NCBI GenBank assembly: GCA_003132865.1
Contig: PKYZ01000182.1
Location: 1-5,652, forward strand
Direction: 5' to 3'
Length of the DNA: 5,652 nt
From: Bryobacterales bacterium
GTDB taxonomy: Bacteria; Acidobacteriota; Terriglobia; Bryobacterales; Bryobacteraceae
Each line of letters begins with the position of its first letter. Positions within the stretch are counted from its first letter, which is position 1. This document shows positions 1 through 3,951 of this stretch, piece by piece. Position numbers and translations under genes: made by a program. The notes beneath the pieces are model-generated. The model did no database searches, was not told the origin of the DNA, and was given only the letters and a program-made list of their open reading frames with translations.

Positions 1-5
1 ACGAT

Positions 6-995
6 CTACCGGGCATTCCCGCGCGGACTGATATGCGGTCCGAATGTGTACCCCAGAAAATCGAATCGCTCCTGCCGGGCATTCCGAATGCTCGTCTTCT
101 TGGCGTTCAGAGTCAACTCCAGCCGCGCCAGCACCCCACTGCTCCACTCCAGTGCCTCTTTCGCCTTTCCGCGACTGAGAATCACGAAGTCATCCGCGTA
201 GTTCACTATCCGCGCCCGAAACTGCTCTTCCCGCCGGGTCTGCCGAAAGCCCTTCAACATCCGGTTCATGTACAGGTTCGCGAGCCCCGGACTGACCACC
301 CCGCCTTGCGGAGTACCGCGATCATGATCCTTGCCGCCCGTTAACCGTCTCTTCCCCTGTTCGTCCCGCTCCTCTACCGGCACCTTCAGCCACCCCTGGA
401 TCAGGTGCAGCATCTGCCGGTCGACGATTCTCCGCGTGACACACTGCATCAGCGCCGAGTGCGGAATCGTGTCAAAGTACTTCGACAAATCCGCGTCCAC
501 GATATCCGTATATCCCTCGTGCAGCAGCTCATCCACCTTCCCGATGGCATCCTGCGCACTCCTCCGCGGCCGGTAGCCGTAAGCACTCGGCTCCAGGTCC
601 GCTTCCCAGATCGGTTCCAAAATCAACTTCGCCGCGGTTTGCGCCACCCGGTCCCGTACCGTCGGAATACCCAGTGCGCGCTCTCCGCCGCCCGGCTTGG
701 AAATCATCTTCCGCTTCACCGGTTGTGGTTGGTACATTTTATCGTGCAGGTCCTTCCTCAGGCCGTTCAGCCACTCCTCCAGCCCTGCCGTCTCGATGTC
801 CTGGAAGCTCTCCCCATTTACCCCCGACCCGCCATCATTGGCTTTGGCCAGAGCGTATGCATACCGCAGGATGTCTTCCCGGTACACCTTGTCGTATAGC
901 TGATAAAAGCGGAATCCCGGCTCGTCCTTCGCCTTGCGATACAGCTTGATCTGCAGGTCCCGAATTTTATCCGGCGTTGCCAGGCTCATCGCCAA
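6..995 (-). CDS. ltrA: Group II intron reverse transcriptase/maturase, truncated by an in-frame stop
   Basis: The intron-encoded protein copies the spliced intron into DNA at the target site and helps the RNA fold and splice. Seen in the 329 residues: the N-terminal region (FRFYQLYDKVYRED), KPGGGERALGIPTVRDRV at 100-117 (early RT blocks), GYRPRRSAQDA at 140-150, the catalytic Asp block VDADLSKYFD at 166-175, GTPQGG at 227-232, the catalytic YADD box at 266-269, and LNAKKT with FLGYTFGP at the palm end (about 307-320). The RT domain therefore looks intact. The frame ends in TAG right after FGPHISPRGNAR, where relatives usually continue with a Tyr and then the maturase X and DNA-binding regions. 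Family members are normally well over 400 residues, so this one is about 100 or more short. The start is TTG at 995, chosen because AAGGAG lies 6 nt upstream; ATG at 989 is the alternative. Sequence past base 6 is needed to see whether the gene continues after the stop. Confidence 0.9.
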   Translation of the reverse strand: MAMSLATPDKIRDLQIKLYRKAKDEPGFRFYQLYDKVYREDILRYAYALAKANDGGSGVNGESFQDIETAGLEEWLNGLRKDLHDKMYQPQPVKRKMISKPGGGERALGIPTVRDRVAQTAAKLILEPIWEADLEPSAYGYRPRRSAQDAIGKVDELLHEGYTDIVDADLSKYFDTIPHSALMQCVTRRIVDRQMLHLIQGWLKVPVEERDEQGKRRLTGGKDHDRGTPQGGVVSPGLANLYMNRMLKGFRQTRREEQFRARIVNYADDFVILSRGKAKEALEWSSGVLARLELTLNAKKTSIRNARQERFDFLGYTFGPHISPRGNAR

Positions 996-1512
996 TCACC
1001 ACTCCTTCCCTCCTTTTTCAAGCTCACCAGAAGCAAGGGTCCTTCCCTCCACCGGCATTACCCGGCTTCTCGGGTACATCTGACCCTCTCCGACGCCCAG
1101 ATGGTCCGAGATCCTTTCCGATCCCGTTCGCAGGTCGCGACCCTGCCACCATCCCGGGCCTCCCCTACTGACCGCAGACTACCTTCTTGGCATGCTGTGC
1201 TCACTACCCCGGTGTCCCCATCCGTGCGGATGGTTATCGGTTTAGCGCGCTCCCGCGCCGGGTTTCTCCGGATGGACTCGGCCTTCCCCGCTCTAGCGCC
1301 GGGTCGGCGTCCACATTGGGTCTTTCGAGGCCTGCTCAAGCTTCACACGCGTTACGGCCTGCCAAGTTGCTCGCCCACCTTTCCGTGAACTTTGTCGCGA
1401 GGTTCCGATCCGGCCAGTTTCCCAACCGAACCGCCCGCCAGCTATCGAATCTAACCATCAACTATTCGAGTGGGTCCTTCCCCCACTGGTAATCTGCCCC
1501 TTTAGGGCACAC
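996..1512 (-). ncRNA. Group II intron RNA, domains I to IV (5' part)
   Basis: This 517-bp stretch has no convincing gene and reads as the structured 5' part of the intron. Besides the two 5' hairpins near 1461-1508, it holds the block GTAACGCGTGTGAAGC (about 1339-1354) and a following CTCGAAAGAC, which resemble conserved domain I segments of bacterial group II introns (recalled from family knowledge, not checked by alignment). GAGTCC at 1274-1279, about 233 nt into the intron, is complementary to GGACTC in the 5' exon at 1517-1522 and is a possible exon-binding site. Long open frames crossing this region on both strands lack recognisable protein sequence and are ignored. Confidence 0.65.
1002..1007 (-). 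promoter_or_regulatory. Ribosome binding site of the intron ORF
   Basis: AAGGAG within a purine-rich run (GGAGGGAAGGAG on the minus strand). It lies 6 nt before TTG at 995 and 12 nt before ATG at 989, so the spacing favours the TTG start. Confidence 0.55.
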
Positions 1513-1598
1513 GCTGGAGTCCTGCCCCACGAATAACGCAGCGTGCTCACAATGGCAAAACTAAGTGGCATTGCCGCAAAGTGCGCGCGCCACGTCAC
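1513..1598 (-). other. 5' exon of the intron, intergenic sequence after the TPR gene
   Basis: An 86-bp non-coding segment between the TPR stop codon and the intron 5' end. The last exon bases before the splice site are GGACTCCAGC. A weak GGCAA/TTGCC inverted repeat (1555-1575) is present, without a clear T tract. No gene is seen. Confidence 0.5.
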
Positions 1599-2744
1599 TC
1601 ACAGCGGAGGGGTGATCTCCGGCTCGGGTGGAGGCGGCGACTTGGTGGATAGGTCCCGATACCTGGCCATGGCCTTCGCCGCCAGCTCCGGCCGGCCGGT
1701 TTTCCGGTAGGCCAGCGCCAACTGATAGTGCACGCTGCCGTCGGCGTCCATGAGTGCGGCGGCCTCCAGGCACGGCAACGCCAGCTTGGCCTGACCGGTC
1801 TTCATGTAGGCCATGCCCAGTGAGCGCTGTGTGACCGGGTTCCTCGGGTTCGCCACCGCCGACTTCTTCAGGAACGGGATGGCCTCTTCGGCCTTCTGCA
1901 AATTCAAGAGCGCATCGCCGGCCAATGCGTTCAGCTCGTCCGAGCCGGGATCGTCCCGCAGTAACTCCGCGGCCAGCCGGTAGGCGGCGTCGTAGTGGGC
2001 AGCCGCGCCCATGGCCATGGCCAACTCGCGGCGCAGAGCCACGTCGCGCGAGGCCAGTTGGGTGGCCTGGCGCAACTCCTCCACGACTTGCTCGCGATGA
2101 CCGGCTTCGTACTCCAGCCCCGCTTTGTACAGGTGCAAATCCGGCGAGGGCGGCAGTTGCGCCACCTTGGCGAATGCTGCGTTCGCCAGTCCGGTGCGGG
2201 CTTGCGCTCTAAAGTAGATGCCGCGCGGCGTACGGTCCCCGCTGGTGGCGGCGAGCGCCGCCTCATAACGTCCGGCCACGATGTCGCAATCGACCGCGTG
2301 CGTCTTGCAATCCAGGCTGGCTGCCGCTCTTTCTTCGAGCGCCGCCCAATCGGGACGCCCGGTGCTTCGATAGATCGCCGCCAAGCCCAGGTGAGCGGTG
2401 ACCAGATCCGGATCCTTGGCCAGCGCCGCCCGGAAGACCGCAAATGCCTGGCGAGGCTGCTGGCGGTGCAGCAACGCGTCGGCGCGCACTGCCAGCGCGA
2501 AGACCGAGTCCGGCGGGACCAGCGCGAGGAGTTGTTCGTAATCGCCCCGTGCCAGGGTCACCCAGGCTCTGCCCAGCGAATACCAGGCGCGCGCGTTGGT
2601 GGGATCGGCCTTAGTGACCTGGGCCCATTCCTCGGCGGACTGCTGGTAGCGCCCGGCAGCCATGTACTGCTGGGCTTTCTGCGCGTTGACACCCGTGCTG
2701 GACGCCTGCGCGAAAAGCAGGACTGCTACGGCTGGGAAGCACAT
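1599..2744 (-). CDS. Exported TPR-repeat protein
   Basis: A 381-residue protein built almost wholly of tetratricopeptide repeats, helical hairpins that usually serve as protein-binding scaffolds. The ATG at 2744 starts a short hydrophobic segment (MCFPAVAVLLFAQA) ending near GVNAQ, which looks like a signal peptide although its n-region lacks positive charge. An in-frame TTG at 2774 adds ten polar residues and sits directly after a TGA, so no start further upstream is possible. No clear Shine-Dalgarno is seen for either. TPR units can be recognised from AQQYMAAGRYQQSAEEWAQV onward, then AHLGLAAIYRSTGRPDWAAL, LHLYKAGLEYEAGHREQVVE, LNALAGDALLNLQKAEEAIP, TQRSLGMAYMKTGQAKLALP and VHYQLALAYRKTGRPELAAK. 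Two cysteines in DCKTHAVDC could form a disulfide after export. The C-terminus is a Pro/Glu-rich tail (SPPPPEPEITPPL). No enzymatic domain is visible and the partner is unknown. Confidence 0.85.
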   Translation of the reverse strand: MCFPAVAVLLFAQASSTGVNAQKAQQYMAAGRYQQSAEEWAQVTKADPTNARAWYSLGRAWVTLARGDYEQLLALVPPDSVFALAVRADALLHRQQPRQAFAVFRAALAKDPDLVTAHLGLAAIYRSTGRPDWAALEERAAASLDCKTHAVDCDIVAGRYEAALAATSGDRTPRGIYFRAQARTGLANAAFAKVAQLPPSPDLHLYKAGLEYEAGHREQVVEELRQATQLASRDVALRRELAMAMGAAAHYDAAYRLAAELLRDDPGSDELNALAGDALLNLQKAEEAIPFLKKSAVANPRNPVTQRSLGMAYMKTGQAKLALPCLEAAALMDADGSVHYQLALAYRKTGRPELAAKAMARYRDLSTKSPPPPEPEITPPL

Positions 2745-2833
2745 CGCTTCTAGGTTAGCAGCCCCAGGTTGCAATCAGGTCTGTGCAGCGCTGGTGGTGT
2801 TCCCCTGGCACACGCCGCAGCGATTTTGATATC

Positions 2834-2861
2834 TGGCGGAGGAGGAATTCAAACCTTCGGG
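2834..2861 (-). other. tRNA 3'-end-like sequence, possible degenerate attachment scar
   Basis: On the minus strand this reads like a worn tRNA 3' end: GAAGG, then TTTGAAT (T-loop-like; the usual form is TTCGAAT), then a pyrimidine run and CTCCGCCA. It shares the 9-mer CTGGCGGAG (plus strand, 2833-2841) with the tRNA-Ser fragment at 3504-3512, and the ATTCRAACC block that follows in both. It is 3 nt too short between T-loop and CCA to be a functional tRNA arm. It starts exactly where the YafQ-like toxin loses its homology. The match is short and could be chance. Confidence 0.35.
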
Positions 2862-3098
2862 ACGAGGTACAGGTCGTCACCATCGAGCTTGTAGATCAGC
2901 AGCCAATCCGGCTCGATGTGGCAGTCGCGGTGGTGCTTCCAGTCGCCTCCCGAGCTGGTGGTCCTTGCAGCGTGGTGGCAGGGGACTCCCCTCGATCGGC
3001 AGCAGGATCACTTTGCGCAACTTCGTCATGTCCTTGCCGCGTTTCTGTGCGAGCTGCACATCGCGCCGAAACTGCGCCTCGCTTACCGGGTTTAGCAC
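2849..3098 (-). pseudogene. yafQ: YafQ/RelE-type mRNA interferase toxin, frameshifted and C-terminally truncated
   Basis: YafQ-family toxins cut mRNA on the ribosome and are neutralised by DinJ. From the GTG at 3098, 50 residues match the family: FRRDVQLAQKRGKDMTKL, then PLPPRCKDHQLG. The frame then turns to nonsense (RRLEAPPRLPH). From 2947 a second frame gives the expected continuation, GDWKHHRDCHIEPDWLLIYK, ending LYLVPKV with TGA at 2849-2851. One extra base at about 2948 explains the switch. The pieces carry residues corresponding to E. coli YafQ His50, His63, Asp67 and Trp68, but the final RTGTH segment with the catalytic His87 is absent from the second frame. The gene lies 4 bp after the antitoxin stop, the usual coupled layout. 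As read it cannot make an active toxin unless the extra base is a sequencing error, and even then the C-terminus is missing. Confidence 0.85.
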
Positions 3099-3102
3099 CG
3101 TG

Positions 3103-3357
3103 TCAGTTTCCCAGGTCCTTGAACAGCGCGGCTGCGGAATTCAGACGCTTTCCTTTGCCTCGGTCGGCGGCGCGCATGGGCTTCACCGTCGTCCGGTTGG
3201 GAACCTTGACCTCGAATGGCAAAGCCTTCTCAGCGGCCACGCGAAGAAGCAGCATGCGCACCGCATCGGATACCGACATGCCCATGGCAGCGAGTGTTTT
3301 CGCGGCCCTCTGCTTGGTCTTCTGATCGACGCGAATGTGAACCATCGTGGTGGCCAT
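3103..3357 (-). CDS. dinJ: DinJ/RelB-family antitoxin
   Basis: An 84-residue ribbon-helix-helix antitoxin that would bind the YafQ-like toxin and repress its own operon. The N-terminal strand MVHIRVDQKTKQRA and the two helices with MGMSVSDAVRMLLLRVAAEK (about 25-44) are the family's DNA-binding and dimerisation unit. The segment LPFEVKVPN follows, as in DinJ. The C-terminal half is basic (ADRGKGKRL) and should be the toxin-wrapping part. The start is ATG at 3357; an internal ATG four codons later is less likely because the family usually keeps a few residues before the strand. A good Shine-Dalgarno is lacking. A perfect palindrome lies 10 bp upstream of the start codon. The length is normal and no lesion is seen. 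Confidence 0.9.
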   Translation of the reverse strand: MATTMVHIRVDQKTKQRAAKTLAAMGMSVSDAVRMLLLRVAAEKALPFEVKVPNRTTVKPMRAADRGKGKRLNSAAALFKDLGN

Positions 3358-3367
3358 GATGTGATCT

Positions 3368-3392
3368 CGCTGAGATACATTGTATCTCAGCG
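3368..3392 (-). promoter_or_regulatory. Palindromic operator of the dinJ/yafQ pair
   Basis: A perfect inverted repeat with 12-bp arms (CGCTGAGATACA and its complement TGTATCTCAGCG) around a single T at 3380. It lies 10 bp upstream of the antitoxin ATG. A TACAAT -10-like hexamer (3379-3384, minus strand) falls inside it, so a bound ribbon-helix-helix repressor would cover the promoter. No convincing -35 is visible. That this is the antitoxin's binding site is inferred from position and from how DinJ/RelB operons are regulated. Confidence 0.8.
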
Positions 3393-3504
3393 GCCGGTTT
3401 GAGTCGTGGAGAAGGATGTTCGGGGCCGGCGATGGCGCGCGGGCGGAAGCCGCCGGGGAACTGGGAATGGATGCGGTGCCCTCGTGTCCGGTTTCGCTTA
3501 AGAC

Positions 3505-3565
3505 TGGCGGAGAGGAGGGGATTCGAACCCCCGGTAGAGCTTTTGACCCTACGACGGTTTAGCAA
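3505..3565 (-). tRNA. tRNA-Ser(GCT) 3' fragment, likely att site (not a functional tRNA)
   Basis: Read on the minus strand, the fragment holds the anticodon loop TTGCTAA (anticodon GCT, plus strand 3561-3563), the 3' anticodon strand ACCG, a long variable arm (GTAGGG paired with CTCTAC), a T arm (GGGGG, loop TTCGAAT, CCCCT), the acceptor 3' strand CCTCTCC, discriminator G and encoded CCA. The long variable arm and anticodon identify serine. Bases before the loop (CGCA) do not pair with ACCG, and no D arm or acceptor 5' strand occurs within 200 bp upstream, so the 5' half is truly absent. A tRNA cut at the anticodon loop is the typical product of tyrosine-recombinase integration into a tRNA gene. 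The side towards higher coordinates would then be element DNA. The stretch 3393-3504 beside it holds only a GGCGG/CCGCC hairpin (3442-3454) and no gene. Confidence 0.85.
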
Positions 3566-3671
3566 TGCGGTATAAGTTGTCCCCAATAATCCTCTTGCAT
3601 CACCGTTAGTACCTGACAATACGGCATTTAGGGTGCCATGTCATCCCTTCTGATCCCACCTCGAATTGCCC

Positions 3672-3695
3672 AAAAACAGGGTGTGTTGGCCTGTT
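3672..3695 (-). terminator. Weak Rho-independent terminator candidate downstream of the STAND gene
   Basis: On the minus strand AACAGG (3690-3695) pairs with CCTGTT (3675-3680) around a 9-nt loop and is followed by TTT, then GGG. The stem is short and not GC-rich and the T run is short, so function is uncertain. It is placed where a terminator of the STAND gene would be expected. Confidence 0.3.
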
Positions 3696-3696
3696 G

Positions 3697-3715
3697 GATT
3701 AGCAGGAGATTAGCA
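3697..3715. repeat. Direct repeat GATTAGCA, two copies 11 bp apart
   Basis: GATTAGCA occurs at 3697-3704 and 3708-3715. The second copy extends to TTAGCAA, which is identical to the anticodon-loop end of the tRNA-Ser fragment at 3559-3565, in the same orientation. Such short repeats near a tRNA junction could be recombinase arm sites. The remaining sequence of 3566-3783 is less GC-rich than its surroundings and shows no gene. Confidence 0.4.
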
Positions 3716-3783
3716 AAAGTTGGCTGAGCATTGAGCGCCCACGACGAGAATCTGTCGGCCTTCTGCGATTCGGGCTAGCCACG

Positions 3784-3951
3784 CTAACCTTCCCGACGCG
3801 ATATGACTGTCGGTGCCGCTCCACTGTCACCGGCCCCCTCCAGCGAGAGGATGTGCACGCGGCCGTCGTCGTCGCCGGTAAAGCTGCGCAGCTAGTCTGC
3901 GAATGCTGGCGACGCGCGGGCGTATCGCAATGGGATATGGCGATGACCATA
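3784..3951 (-). pseudogene. Remnant of the last WD40 blade of the STAND gene, beyond its premature stop
   Basis: After the third WD40 repeat the expected sequence can be rebuilt across lesions. An extra base at 3951 moves the frame so that MVIAISHCDTPARR (3950-3909) reads like the next blade's first strand. The original frame returns at AFAD (3906-3895). TAG at 3892-3894 interrupts it, and the same frame then continues with LRSFTGDDDGRVHILSLEG, a normal terminal WD40 blade, to TAG at 3784-3786. Recognition of both pieces rests on pattern memory of WD40 ends; the part after the stop is the more convincing. Confidence 0.6.

Larger units (their letters stand above)
1..1512 (-). mobile_element. 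Group II intron, 5' portion (3' end outside the window)
   Basis: A retroelement made of a structured RNA and an internal reverse transcriptase ORF. Read on the minus strand, the likely 5' splice site is at 1512, where the intron begins GTGTG, a match to the group II 5' consensus GTGYG. It is followed at once by a GCCC/GGGC hairpin and a CAGTGGG/CCCACT hairpin, as expected for domain I. About 520 nt of RNA precede the ORF, a usual distance for an ORF sitting in domain IV. Domains V and VI and the 3' splice site lie beyond the left edge. The intron sits about 90 bp downstream of the TPR gene, in non-coding sequence, so it interrupts no recognisable gene. The exact 5' boundary is inferred from the motif and not proven. 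Confidence 0.8.

Noticed and set aside
1058..1339. 93-codon minus-strand frame inside the intron 5' region
   Set aside because: It falls in the structured intron RNA and its Arg/Gly-rich sequence resembles no protein.
1995..2753. 252-codon open frame on the plus strand
   Set aside because: Antisense to the TPR gene, whose repeats are clear; composition is that of a mirror frame.
3380..3562. 60-codon plus-strand frame ending EEGIRTPGRAFDPTTV
   Set aside because: This is the antisense translation of the tRNA-Ser 3' fragment, a well-known spurious ORF pattern.
3230..3619. 129-codon minus-strand frame crossing antitoxin, operator and tRNA scar
   Set aside because: It reads through the tRNA fragment and overlaps dinJ in another frame; no protein family is recognisable.
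3566..3783. Possible intron in the anticodon loop of tRNA-Ser, with the 5' half further upstream
   Set aside because: No acceptor 5' strand (GGAGAGG) or D arm was found in this stretch, so an integration scar fits better.
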